Below, piece by piece: positions 1 through 7,239 of a stretch of 12,036 nucleotides of DNA (within the stretch, counting starts at the first letter, position 1; each line of letters starts with the position of its first letter). A program made the translations under genes and the position numbers. The notes under the pieces are model-generated. The model did no database searches and was not told where the DNA came from. It saw nothing but the letters and a program-made list of their open reading frames with translations. The stretch covers positions 1 to 12,036 of the forward strand of contig DMHB01000261.1 of assembly GCA_003449595.1 (NCBI GenBank), read 5' to 3'. This stretch comes from Microscillaceae bacterium (GTDB lineage Bacteria; Bacteroidota; Bacteroidia; Cytophagales; Microscillaceae).

Positions 1-919
1 CGCCAGCTTTGAGTGGCTCATAGCGATTGGCTAATATTTTATTATTTTCAACTATTTCGCCTGTGTACATATCACGGGCTTCAAAAATGCCTTGCTTCTG
101 ATCAAAAAAATAAATAGCGCCCGCCATAGCCATCGGCTGAGAAAACGATGTGCCTTCAAAAGCAGGTAAATCGATGGTAGCTATCTGCTTTTTCTCATTC
201 AGGCTGATGACGAGGGCCTGAAACTTACTACCGGAACTTGCCTGAGAAACCACCCACAAAACCGAGCCTTTGGAGCCTATACTCGCCACTCCCCCGCGCA
301 CACTGCCTAAGTTGATGGTTTCGCTTTGAAGCGTACCCCTCAATTGTTGAAAGGAGTTGGTCAGGCTTTTACTACTTTTAAATATACTTATAAAAACAGG
401 TATTAAAGAGGATAAAAAACTGAATATCAATACAGCAACGACTATCTTAACGGCTATTTTGTTGTTAGGCTGTTGGGTAGGTTTGTAGGCCGTACCCGCA
501 GTAGCTTTCTTAGTACCTTTGAGTTCTCCAATCAGTTTGAAAGCTTTTTCGTGTGCCGGGTCGATGTCGATACAAGCCTCTGCAAACTTGAGGGCTTCTT
601 CGCGGGCTGCTTTTTTGCCTTTGGCAAACCACGTCCCGGCATAGCAACTGGCTATGTTGTAAAACACGTTGGGGTCGTTGGGCGAAAGAATGAGCAACTG
701 CTCAAACTCATCCAAAGCATCTTCAAAATTATGGTTGCGCAGGTGGCCTTCGCCCCGCATCCAATAGGCTAACTTTACCTCTTCTATTTGGCCATAATCA
801 ATCCCCATATCCTCAGCAATCTGCTTCATTTCTTGCTCCGAAATGCTGCTCCGTTCTCTTTGCTGCTGAATTTCTAAGATTTTCCGAACGTAATCTTGAA
901 GGAAGTTTTGTGCGGACAT
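1..919 (-). CDS. TPR-containing single-pass membrane protein, C-terminus cut by window edge
   Basis: Reading from an ATG at 919, 306 codons stay open to the left window edge, so the C-terminus is missing. No other usable start lies between this ATG and the in-frame stop at 956-958. Residues 1-45 are polar and helical. Residues about 50-125 look like two tetratricopeptide-type helical pairs, with small residues (A/G) and Pro at repeat ends such as the SPND and DPAH turns. A Lys/Thr/Pro/Gln linker (about 131-153) leads to one hydrophobic segment at about 154-179. The rest (180-306) is Gly/Ser-rich with short alternating strands and resembles a beta-propeller-like sensor domain. With no signal peptide the TPR part is probably cytoplasmic and the beta part exported. 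This topology is inferred. TPRs usually mediate protein contacts. I do not recognise a named family. It lies 56 bases after dacB on the same strand. Confidence 0.85.
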   Translation of the reverse strand, partial: MSAQNFLQDYVRKILEIQQQRERSSISEQEMKQIAEDMGIDYGQIEEVKLAYWMRGEGHLRNHNFEDALDEFEQLLILSPNDPNVFYNIASCYAGTWFAKGKKAAREEALKFAEACIDIDPAHEKAFKLIGELKGTKKATAGTAYKPTQQPNNKIAVKIVVAVLIFSFLSSLIPVFISIFKSSKSLTNSFQQLRGTLQSETINLGSVRGGVASIGSKGSVLWVVSQASSGSKFQALVISLNEKKQIATIDLPAFEGTSFSQPMAMAGAIYFFDQKQGIFEARDMYTGEIVENNKILANRYEPLKAG

Positions 920-975
920 ATTGTGTAGATTTAGGTAAGGTAATTTATAAAAAAGTTAACCAATTTGCATCGTAT

Positions 976-2469
976 TTACTCGGTCATCGTAACCATTACT
1001 TGCTCCATTTGAGCCAACAAAGGGTTGTATTGCCCCACAAAACGATTGGCTATCAAAGTAAAAGCAACCAACTCGCCATTTCCGGCTGTGAAATAACCAC
1101 AATAAGCCGATACACCGCTCATACCACCGGTTTTGGCCCTGAGGTTGTTGAGCGCCCGCCCCCGTCCGGCGATGCCTGTCATCGTGCCCGACACACCTGC
1201 AATGGGCAAAGACTGGTAAAATGCCTGAAAATGAGGCTGTTTCGCCGTATAGCAAAGCATATCGGTTAGTTGCTCTGCGCTGATCAAATTGAGCGATGAT
1301 AGCCCGCTGCCGTCGTAAATTTGCAACCCCTCTGTGTTGATGCCCTTGCTTTTCCAAAAGTCTTTCAAGGCTTTAGCACCCGCTTCGTTGTTGCTCATTT
1401 TGGTATTTTTCAAGCCCAAAGTCTTAAAAATCGCCTCAGCGTAGAGGTTTACACTGAAAAGATTTATCCACTTAGCGATGTCTGTCAGCGAAGGCGAAAC
1501 GTGCGTATGTATCAGCTTGCGCGAGGTGTTGATTTTTTGCTTTTGTTCTTTCATCTGGCGGGTAGTCTTCACCTTACCTTTCAACGATACCCCCGCATCG
1601 CTCAAAGCCGCCGCTACATATTGCCCACACAGAAAAGCCGGATCAGGAATAGAGCCTTTTACAATGAAAACCCCACCGGCAGGCAGTGTACCGTCGGCAA
1701 AGCGTTGGGAAGTATAAGGTGCGCCATAAATATTGCTTTGGTCGCCGGTGCCGGCAGCCGCTGTGCGCACTTTGTTGTAAAAAGGCAGGTTGAGCAACTC
1801 GGGTACAATTTTCTGAATACTGACCGGGTCTTCTACATTACTGCCGGGTTGAAAATGTACTTCGTAAGTATTGTCCATCAGATTGAGCGAGAAAGCAGGC
1901 GCGCCATAATAATTGCCCACATCGCCCCAAAGCCACCCATAGGGAATTAAATTCTCATCAAAATATTCTTCATCCACAATCAGATCGCCGTCGATGCGCG
2001 AGATGCCTGCGGCCTTTATTTTACCCACCCATTGTTGTAAGATGGCCTCCCAATCTTGCCCGGCTATGGCTTTCGAGCCTAAAGTAGGGTCGCCGCCGCC
2101 GCGCACATATAAGTTGCCTTGCAGGATGCCTTTTTGCAAAGCCCCCTCGTACTCTACGTATGTTTTAAAAGTAAAATCTTTGCCCAATAATGCCAATCCG
2201 GCCATCGTGGTAACGGTTTTCATACACGAAGCTACTTGCAGGCTTTTCCGCGCTTGGTGTGCAAAAATCAGTTCGCCGGTCTTCGCCGATTTTACACACA
2301 ACGCCACAAAACCTTGTTGCATCATGGGGTCTTGGTCGAAGGCTTCGACTATTTTTTTGAGTTGTTCAACATTCACAGCATCCGTTCGTTTGGCTACGCT
2401 GTTGGGCGAGTGGCAGGTAAGTAAACATACCAACAGGACACCCCCCAAGAAAATAAAGATTCGCACCAT
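976..2469 (-). CDS. dacB: D-alanyl-D-alanine carboxypeptidase/endopeptidase, PBP4 (peptidase S13) family
   Basis: A low-molecular-weight class C penicillin-binding protein that trims or cleaves peptidoglycan cross-links in the periplasm. All three active-site motifs of the serine penicillin-recognising fold are present: SCMK (Ser81 nucleophile, Lys84), SVN (339-341) followed by LYAE, and KTG (446-448) followed by a Gly-Met-Ser-Gly-Val-Ser stretch. The DGSGLSSLN segment (386-394) just before the third motif is also typical of S13 enzymes. The long insertion between the first and second motifs is normal for PBP4, and 497 residues is a normal length. The N-terminus (3-19) is a hydrophobic export signal. 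Cys19 follows LLT, which is not a perfect lipobox, so the protein may be soluble or a lipoprotein. The start is an ATG with an A/T-rich leader and no Shine-Dalgarno sequence. It lies 54 bases downstream of the peroxidase gene. Confidence 0.96.
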   Translation of the reverse strand: MVRIFIFLGGVLLVCLLTCHSPNSVAKRTDAVNVEQLKKIVEAFDQDPMMQQGFVALCVKSAKTGELIFAHQARKSLQVASCMKTVTTMAGLALLGKDFTFKTYVEYEGALQKGILQGNLYVRGGGDPTLGSKAIAGQDWEAILQQWVGKIKAAGISRIDGDLIVDEEYFDENLIPYGWLWGDVGNYYGAPAFSLNLMDNTYEVHFQPGSNVEDPVSIQKIVPELLNLPFYNKVRTAAAGTGDQSNIYGAPYTSQRFADGTLPAGGVFIVKGSIPDPAFLCGQYVAAALSDAGVSLKGKVKTTRQMKEQKQKINTSRKLIHTHVSPSLTDIAKWINLFSVNLYAEAIFKTLGLKNTKMSNNEAGAKALKDFWKSKGINTEGLQIYDGSGLSSLNLISAEQLTDMLCYTAKQPHFQAFYQSLPIAGVSGTMTGIAGRGRALNNLRAKTGGMSGVSAYCGYFTAGNGELVAFTLIANRFVGQYNPLLAQMEQVMVTMTE

Positions 2470-2523
2470 AAGAAAACTAAACTTAGGTTACAAATTAACT
2501 AAATTTTCTGAAAACTATTGGGG

Positions 2524-3606
2524 TTAGCGTCGCTCGAAAGGATTGCTGAAGCGCGGATCGTTGATAAAATCGGTGTCTGTCAGCATATTCAAGAAAAATA
2601 AAAGCTCTTGTTTTTCTTGCGGAGTCAGCCCCAAGGTTTTGCCATTGACCTCGTTGCTGGCTTCTATGATAAGCGGGTCGAGGTTGGCAGTAGGTTGGAT
2701 GTGATCGTTGTAATGATCCAACACCTCTTCTAAGGTATTGAAGCGCCCATCGTGCATATAAGGGGCAGTGAGGGTAATATTGCGCAGCGATGGCGCTCTA
2801 AACCGGCCTTGGTCAGACAACCTGCCGGTGATCAAAGCCAAGCCCAAGTCTTTGGGTATGAGGTCTAACCCTGTGTTGTGAAAGGTATTGAGCGTAGTGA
2901 GATTACTGCCGTGGCAATCGCCACAGTTGCCTCCGCGCAGGTTGATTTGGGGCACGGGATGAGTCATAAATAAATCGATGGCGGCTTGTTCGCGGGCGGT
3001 AGCGCGCACCTCCCCTTTTATAATTTTGTCGAAACGCGAGTTGGATGAAATCAGCATCCGTTCAAACTGCGCCAAGGCTTTGCCAATCAAATCGGGGGTG
3101 ATGGTTTCGGTGCCAAAGGCCGCCCTAAATTTGGCCGGATAACGCGAATCGTTCTGCAACCTTTGGGCGGCTTCGCTGAGCGAAATGCCCATTTCGGTTG
3201 GGCTTTGCAGCGCCAGCAAGGCTTGTTCTTCGATGGTATTGGCCTTGCCATCCCAGTTGAAGCGTGTAACCCAAAGCAGGTTGACAATGCTCATACTATT
3301 CCGCTTGGTATTTGCCCCGGCGACTCCCCGGCTAAAGGGGCGCCCATCGGCGAAAGCCTTGCTCTGCTGATGACAACTGGCACACGACACCGATTGGTCG
3401 ATAGACAATTGCTTGTCATAGAACAACATACGACCTAATTCAAACCCGGCTTCGGTGATGGGATTGTCGGCAGGTATCACAAACCGAGTACCGAAATGAG
3501 CTGGGGGCGCAAAACGAAAGGCCGGTTGGGGGTTGGCATCTTTTTTAGATTGACAACCAACCAGGGCAAGCAGCGCGATGAAAGTAAATAGCTGATGATG
3601 ATGCAT
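2524..3606 (-). CDS. Di-heme cytochrome c peroxidase / MauG family lipoprotein
   Basis: Predicted periplasmic peroxidase that reduces H2O2 with electrons from small c-type cytochromes. Two CxxCH heme-attachment sites are visible: C75-C78-H79 and C228-C231-H232. They mark the low-potential (peroxidatic) and high-potential (electron-entry) heme domains in the usual order. The conserved Trp in NWDGK (W118) lies where family members carry the inter-heme Trp. Met284 in the PYMHDGRF motif matches the usual axial ligand of the electron-transferring heme in bacterial CCPs. MauG itself has Tyr there, so a true peroxidase is favoured over a MauG-like protein-modifying enzyme. Residues 6-18 form a lipoprotein signal ending in LVGC (Cys18), so the protein should be membrane anchored. 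The start is an ATG. A 15-base palindrome lies 20 bases upstream. The electron donor is not in this window. Confidence 0.95.
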   Translation of the reverse strand: MHHHQLFTFIALLALVGCQSKKDANPQPAFRFAPPAHFGTRFVIPADNPITEAGFELGRMLFYDKQLSIDQSVSCASCHQQSKAFADGRPFSRGVAGANTKRNSMSIVNLLWVTRFNWDGKANTIEEQALLALQSPTEMGISLSEAAQRLQNDSRYPAKFRAAFGTETITPDLIGKALAQFERMLISSNSRFDKIIKGEVRATAREQAAIDLFMTHPVPQINLRGGNCGDCHGSNLTTLNTFHNTGLDLIPKDLGLALITGRLSDQGRFRAPSLRNITLTAPYMHDGRFNTLEEVLDHYNDHIQPTANLDPLIIEASNEVNGKTLGLTPQEKQELLFFLNMLTDTDFINDPRFSNPFERR

Positions 3607-3625
3607 AACAGGTAGTGGGTTTACC

Positions 3626-3640
3626 TTTTGTCAAACAAAA
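3626..3640. promoter_or_regulatory. Palindrome upstream of the cytochrome c peroxidase gene, possible operator
   Basis: TTTTGT and ACAAAA form a perfect 6-base inverted repeat around a 3-base centre, in the 67-base gap between the VOC gene and the peroxidase gene and 20 bases before the peroxidase ATG. The position would suit a repressor or activator site for a peroxide-response gene. In A/T-rich spacer DNA such a palindrome can arise by chance, no regulator is identified, and no clear TAnnTTTG box accompanies it. Weak call. Confidence 0.22.
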
Positions 3641-3673
3641 ATTTGTATGAAAGGGTTTGCGCAGCCGACTCTA

Positions 3674-4348
3674 CTAACCGCCAACGATTCGGTAAGGAAG
3701 TCCTTCTATGTGGCAAATTCCTTGGCCTACGCCGCCTATGTGTACCTCAGTAGGAAAAATTCCATTGACTACCTCGGTAGGAAACCACTTGCGGCGCAAG
3801 GGCACCAGAATAAACAAGCCTTGGGCCTCGCCGGCAGCGCAAAAGGTTTCCATATTGCTGATATGGCTATAGACCGGCACTTGTAGGGTTGCTTGCAAAG
3901 CTTCGTAAAAAGGTGCCACCTCCGAAACCGGCAAACCTATTTCGCTGATTTCTAATAAACTACGACTACCAAAGGGCTTTTCGGAGGCGTTCACCAGATC
4001 GTGCCTTGCGATGAGTTCAACCACATTGCCCACTGTGTCTAAAAAATACAGGGCGTGGGCATTCCAGTTGGGGAAGTCGGTCGGAATTTGCCCTTGGTAT
4101 CCCAAGATTGTCAGGTTTTGTGCTTCGAGCCAAGCCTGCGCTGCGGCGATTTGGTTTTCAGGAATATTGAAAGCAAAATGATAACAGCAAGGTGTTGGGT
4201 TATGCTGAAAGGTGAGCCGCGAAGCCCCCGCCTGCACGGTAAAAAAGGTGGGTTGGTCTTCTTGCAAAACCAAGCCAAGTTGCTGGGTGTAAAACAACTT
4301 GGCGGTTTCAAGAGCCGGGGTTTGCAAAATCAGGTGTATAATTTGCAC
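3674..4348 (-). CDS. Glyoxalase/bleomycin-resistance (VOC) superfamily protein, one and a half domains
   Basis: Residues 1-117 form a complete paired beta-alpha-beta-beta-beta VOC domain. His5 (strand 1), His57 (in YHFAF) and Glu111 (in NVVELIARH) sit at the positions that hold the divalent metal in glyoxalase I and extradiol dioxygenase relatives. A third, single module follows (about 131-217), opening with a strand-helix segment (LLEISEIGLPV, then a helix with FYEAL), so the protein is longer than a one-domain VOC protein and shorter than a two-domain one. The substrate cannot be read from the sequence; possibilities include lyase, isomerase, dioxygenase and thiol transferase. The start is GTG: the frame opens only seven codons upstream, after a TAG at 4367-4369, with no ATG or TTG in between, and this GTG places the first VOC strand correctly. 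It lies 13 bases after the MscS gene, so the two are probably co-transcribed. Confidence 0.88.
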   Translation of the reverse strand: MQIIHLILQTPALETAKLFYTQQLGLVLQEDQPTFFTVQAGASRLTFQHNPTPCCYHFAFNIPENQIAAAQAWLEAQNLTILGYQGQIPTDFPNWNAHALYFLDTVGNVVELIARHDLVNASEKPFGSRSLLEISEIGLPVSEVAPFYEALQATLQVPVYSHISNMETFCAAGEAQGLFILVPLRRKWFPTEVVNGIFPTEVHIGGVGQGICHIEGLPYRIVGG

Positions 4349-4361
4349 GGGGCAAGGAAGA

Positions 4362-5141
4362 TTAGCCTACTACTATTTTGTGTTTCTCGAAAACAGTTTT
4401 AACCGACTCTTGCAGTATTCCTAAAGCTGGCTCGTAATCGTCGGCATTTACCCATACTTCCAAATTATAGGTTACACTGGTTGCATCGAAAGCCAACACC
4501 CTAATTTCGGGAGCAGGTGTAGGCATCACCAAGTTGCTCTGCTGGGCGGCTTCTACCAAGGCATTTTTGGCCTTTTCCAAATCAACTACATCCATAGCTT
4601 TTACTTTCAGCTCGATGGCGCGTTTGCCATCTCGGGTAAAGTTGACAATGGGACTGTTTGAAAGCACCCCGTTGGGAATAGATATTTTCTTGTTGTCGAT
4701 GGTAATCAATACCGTATAAAATACTTGGATAGATTCTACTTTGCCTTCAAACCCGCCGCCGGCAATATAATCGTCAATTTCAAAAGGTTTGATAAGTAAG
4801 ATGAGCACTCCACCGGCAAAATTCGACAAGCTTCCTTGTAGCGCTAAGCCTACAGCCAAGCCCGCTGCCCCCAACACAGCTACAAATGAGGTGGTTTCGA
4901 TGCCTAAAATTCCGGCAACGGTTATGAGTAAAAACACCCGCAAAGCTGCCACAATGAGTGTACCCAAGAATTTGGCAATGGCTTCGTCCTGAATGCTGCG
5001 GTTGAGTGCTTTGTATATAAATTTCCTCAGTGCATTGATGAGCCAAATACCTAAGGCCCAAGCAACAATGGCTAATGTAATGTTGAGGGCATATTTGACC
5101 AAATAGCTTGAAATCGAATCGTAAAGTTTTAACCAGTTCAT
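4362..5141 (-). CDS. Small-conductance mechanosensitive ion channel, MscS family
   Basis: Inner-membrane channel that opens under membrane tension and releases solutes during hypo-osmotic shock. At 259 residues it is a compact MscS like the E. coli type. There are three transmembrane helices at about 17-38, 57-80 and 84-117. The pore helix TM3 is nearly identical to E. coli MscS over the AVLGAAGLAVGLALQGSLSN stretch (88-107). Leu95 and Leu99 correspond to the gate leucines L105 and L109, and Gly103 to the kink glycine G113. A beta domain follows (KPFEIDDYI, then IPNGVLSNSPIVN), and then the alpha/beta cytoplasmic vestibule domain to the C-terminus. The start is an ATG with an A/T-rich leader and no Shine-Dalgarno sequence. 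It lies 37 bases after the BASS transporter gene and 13 bases before the VOC gene. Confidence 0.95.
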   Translation of the reverse strand: MNWLKLYDSISSYLVKYALNITLAIVAWALGIWLINALRKFIYKALNRSIQDEAIAKFLGTLIVAALRVFLLITVAGILGIETTSFVAVLGAAGLAVGLALQGSLSNFAGGVLILLIKPFEIDDYIAGGGFEGKVESIQVFYTVLITIDNKKISIPNGVLSNSPIVNFTRDGKRAIELKVKAMDVVDLEKAKNALVEAAQQSNLVMPTPAPEIRVLAFDATSVTYNLEVWVNADDYEPALGILQESVKTVFEKHKIVVG

Positions 5142-5178
5142 AGAAATAGTATATAAATTAATGGAAAAAAAATAAAAA

Positions 5179-6084
5179 CTAAGTTGAAGGGTGAAGAGGT
5201 GTTTTTTGCCACCAGCGTGCCAATACCAACCCTGAAATAATATGCCAAACGCCCCACCAAGCCGCTACCAAAGCCATCCCGCCAAGGCCACCAAAGCCAT
5301 TGAAAATTAAGATTAGCCCCAACCCCGAGTTTTGGATACCGGTTTCGATGCTGATGGTGCGTATGTCTTGTGCTGGCAGTCTGAACAAAGTGCCCATAGA
5401 CCAGCCTGCGCTTAGTGCCACTGCGTTGTGCAGCAATACCAAGAAGAAAATATAGATGAAATACTGTAAAAAAACTTGGAAGTTGGCAGCGCCTGTTACC
5501 ACAATAAACAAACCCAAAAAAGTAATGGAAAACCATTGAAACGGGCGGCGTATTTTCTGTGTAAATCCCGGAAATAAACTCGCAATAGTCATCCCGAAAA
5601 TGGTGGGCATAATTATAAGTGTGAAAATTGACTCGAACATCGTCAAAAAGCCCAGCGAGGCATTGGGCAAGGTAACTCCTTTCTGTGCCCATAAACTTGA
5701 CCAAAACCAAAAGTTGAAAGGCGTTGTAAATGCCGCCAGCAATGTATTGATGGCCGTTAGGCTTACAGATAAGGCCACGTTTCCACCGGCGATGTGGGTA
5801 AGCAAATTCGACACGTTTCCGCCGGGGCAAGCCGCCACCAGCAGCATTCCTAACCCAATGCTATGGTATGGATTGAGCCAATACACCAACAAAAATGTAA
5901 GTGCAGGCAAAACAACCATTTGCGAGGCAACCCCCACCAGCGTAGCCAGCGGTTGCTTGAGCAAAGCTTTGAAATCGCTTACGCGCAGATCTAAAGCAAT
6001 GCCTAACATAATGAAAGCCAAGCAAAAGTTCAATAATTTCAATCGCTCGGGATCAAACCGAAGTACGACTTCGTCTATTGGCAT
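5179..6084 (-). CDS. Bile acid:sodium symporter (BASS) family transporter
   Basis: Polytopic inner-membrane protein of 301 residues with about nine to ten hydrophobic helices, the usual size for the bacterial BASS family, which imports organic anions with Na+. Family motifs seen are CPGGNVSN (86-93) in the crossover region and ETGIQNSGL (247-255). Glu247 and Gln251 match the Na+-ligating Glu260 and Gln264 of the Neisseria ASBT structure, and the TAIN segment (110-113) matches its Ser/Asn sodium ligands. Sodium coupling therefore looks intact. Bacterial BASS proteins carry varied substrates (bile acids, pantoate, keto acids, sulfonates), so the substrate here is unknown. The ATG lies only 4 bases after the stop of the dioxygenase gene, implying co-transcription and probably translational coupling. 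The overlapping frame in this region is a shadow and is not coding. Confidence 0.93.
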   Translation of the reverse strand: MPIDEVVLRFDPERLKLLNFCLAFIMLGIALDLRVSDFKALLKQPLATLVGVASQMVVLPALTFLLVYWLNPYHSIGLGMLLVAACPGGNVSNLLTHIAGGNVALSVSLTAINTLLAAFTTPFNFWFWSSLWAQKGVTLPNASLGFLTMFESIFTLIIMPTIFGMTIASLFPGFTQKIRRPFQWFSITFLGLFIVVTGAANFQVFLQYFIYIFFLVLLHNAVALSAGWSMGTLFRLPAQDIRTISIETGIQNSGLGLILIFNGFGGLGGMALVAAWWGVWHIISGLVLARWWQKTPLHPST

Positions 6085-6088
6085 ACGA

Positions 6089-7162
6089 TTACGAAGTCCA
6101 AGCCACTAAAATTTCGCGCTCGCCTTGGAAGGGAAGCCTGCCGTGTGCCGTGCTGAAATTATCTAAAGCAATGACATCGCCTTTCTGCCAAGCAAAAATG
6201 TTCATATTTTTCCAGATGACATCTTCTACGTGCTGCATATAGGCTTTTGGAATTTCGGTGCCATCCAAAAAGGTGCAGTGCATCGCTTGGTTTTCGCTGC
6301 TTTGGGTAGCTTTTTTGAGGGCTGTCATCACTTGGGTTAGCGTAGCATAAAACCTGCTTCGCCAAGTTTTCTGATGTCGTGCAATTTTGACATACTCGAT
6401 CGCGGCAGCGTCCACGTGAAAAACTTGGCTATGGTTATACCAAACCGATTCTTTGGTAACAGGGTGTTTGCGTGTTGCCGGTTGTTCGCTGACAAGCCGC
6501 AGTTTGTCGTTGGGATGCCAGCTATAAATGAAGTTGTTTTCTTGGCATATTTGCTCGGCTGCTTGCTTGTCGGAAGTTAAAAACATCTCATCCCAACGCT
6601 TGAGCTTCCAAAAATCTACGCCCGATTTGGTGGCTGGGCCGTTGTAGTTTCGGATGATTTTAATGCCTTTTCTCTCAAACTCTTCCCTGATTTGCGGATC
6701 AAGCTGGGCATATACCTTTCTAAAATCCACGATGGGGGTTTCGCCTTGGGTTTGAGGAGCTATTTGGCAGTAAAAAAACAACTTGCGTGGCGGATTGGGC
6801 AAAAAGCTCATTTCGCAGTGCTGCGGAATGGGATAAAAAGGAGGTAATTCGCTTGCCGAAAATACATACTCCGTTTTGGCATTGCGCGGTGATGTGCCTA
6901 AGTAATTGTTTTTCAAGTCATTATCTAAACACTTGGCTACATCTTCGAAATCTTGTGGAGATTGTAGGTCAAACCCACGAAATAAGATAGCGCCAGCCTC
7001 GACCAACTTATTTTCAATTTCTTGCGGGTGGTTGCGCAGCAAAGTTTGTAGCGCCTCTAATGATTTATCTTGACCTGAAGGCGTAAGCAAGGCTATATGG
7101 CCAATTTGCTGCCAAATGAGGGCATTGTACGGGGTGGCAGTTGAAGAGGTAGTTTGCGACAT
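6089..7162 (-). CDS. Fe(II)/2-oxoglutarate-dependent dioxygenase, TauD/TfdA (clavaminate synthase-like) family
   Basis: Non-heme iron oxygenase that couples 2-oxoglutarate decarboxylation to hydroxylation (or related oxidation) of an organic substrate. The facial triad is visible as His115-x-Glu117 in the PQHCEMSF segment and His340 in TAHGRLPF. Arg349, nine residues after the distal His, fits the 2-oxoglutarate carboxylate anchor. Glu in place of the common Asp, and the HGRxPFxGxR context, point to the clavaminate-synthase/SyrP-like branch rather than taurine dioxygenase itself. The length of 357 residues is normal. The substrate is unknown; SyrP-type relatives act on amino acids or carrier-bound amino acids, but no peptide synthetase genes are nearby. 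There is no signal peptide, so it is cytoplasmic. It starts with ATG, is the first gene after a 77-base gap with promoter-like boxes, and is followed 4 bases later by the BASS transporter, which may import its substrate. Confidence 0.92.
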   Translation of the reverse strand: MSQTTSSTATPYNALIWQQIGHIALLTPSGQDKSLEALQTLLRNHPQEIENKLVEAGAILFRGFDLQSPQDFEDVAKCLDNDLKNNYLGTSPRNAKTEYVFSASELPPFYPIPQHCEMSFLPNPPRKLFFYCQIAPQTQGETPIVDFRKVYAQLDPQIREEFERKGIKIIRNYNGPATKSGVDFWKLKRWDEMFLTSDKQAAEQICQENNFIYSWHPNDKLRLVSEQPATRKHPVTKESVWYNHSQVFHVDAAAIEYVKIARHQKTWRSRFYATLTQVMTALKKATQSSENQAMHCTFLDGTEIPKAYMQHVEDVIWKNMNIFAWQKGDVIALDNFSTAHGRLPFQGEREILVAWTS

Positions 7163-7191
7163 ATATAGGTTTGTTTAGTGTTAATTCAAAA

Positions 7192-7223
7192 CGAATATAC
7201 ACGATTAGCCTGCTATTGCCAAA
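7192..7223 (-). promoter_or_regulatory. Candidate Bacteroidota promoter for the dioxygenase-transporter unit
   Basis: On the minus strand TTTG (7220-7223) is followed after exactly 20 bases by TATATTCG (7192-7199). This fits the Bacteroidota housekeeping pattern TTTG, 19-21 bases, TAnnTTTG with one mismatch in the -7 box, and the box ends 29 bases before the ATG at 7162. The same TTTG is also the end of a perfect TAGATTTG box (7220-7227), which has a TTG 23 bases further upstream inside lolA, so a second overlapping promoter is possible. Confidence 0.42.
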
Positions 7224-7239
7224 TCTATGCCCAGCAAGT

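Noticed and set aside
920..975. Possible promoter for the TPR gene: TTG, 18 bases, TACCTTAC
   Set aside because: Two mismatches in the -7 box in A/T-rich DNA; not distinguishable from chance.
1321..1950. Plus-strand open frame of 209 codons, and others at 910-1269 and 1994-2527
   Set aside because: They lie antisense to dacB, whose minus-strand frame carries all three active-site motifs. Their translations are low-complexity shadows with no family features.
3163..3438. Small plus-strand frames over the peroxidase gene
   Set aside because: Antisense shadows of a gene with two heme-binding sites; no independent start signals.
976..3606. A combined wall-hydrolase and peroxidase system
   Set aside because: The two genes are 54 bases apart on the same strand, but I know of no functional link. 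Ordinary co-orientation explains it.
5142..5178. T-rich run on the minus strand after the BASS gene, resembling a terminator tail
   Set aside because: No GC-rich stem precedes the T run, so an intrinsic terminator is not supported.
5138..5830. Minus-strand open frame of 230 codons overlapping the BASS transporter gene
   Set aside because: Same-strand shadow in another frame. Its translation is unlike any protein family, while the 5179-6084 frame has intact transporter motifs.
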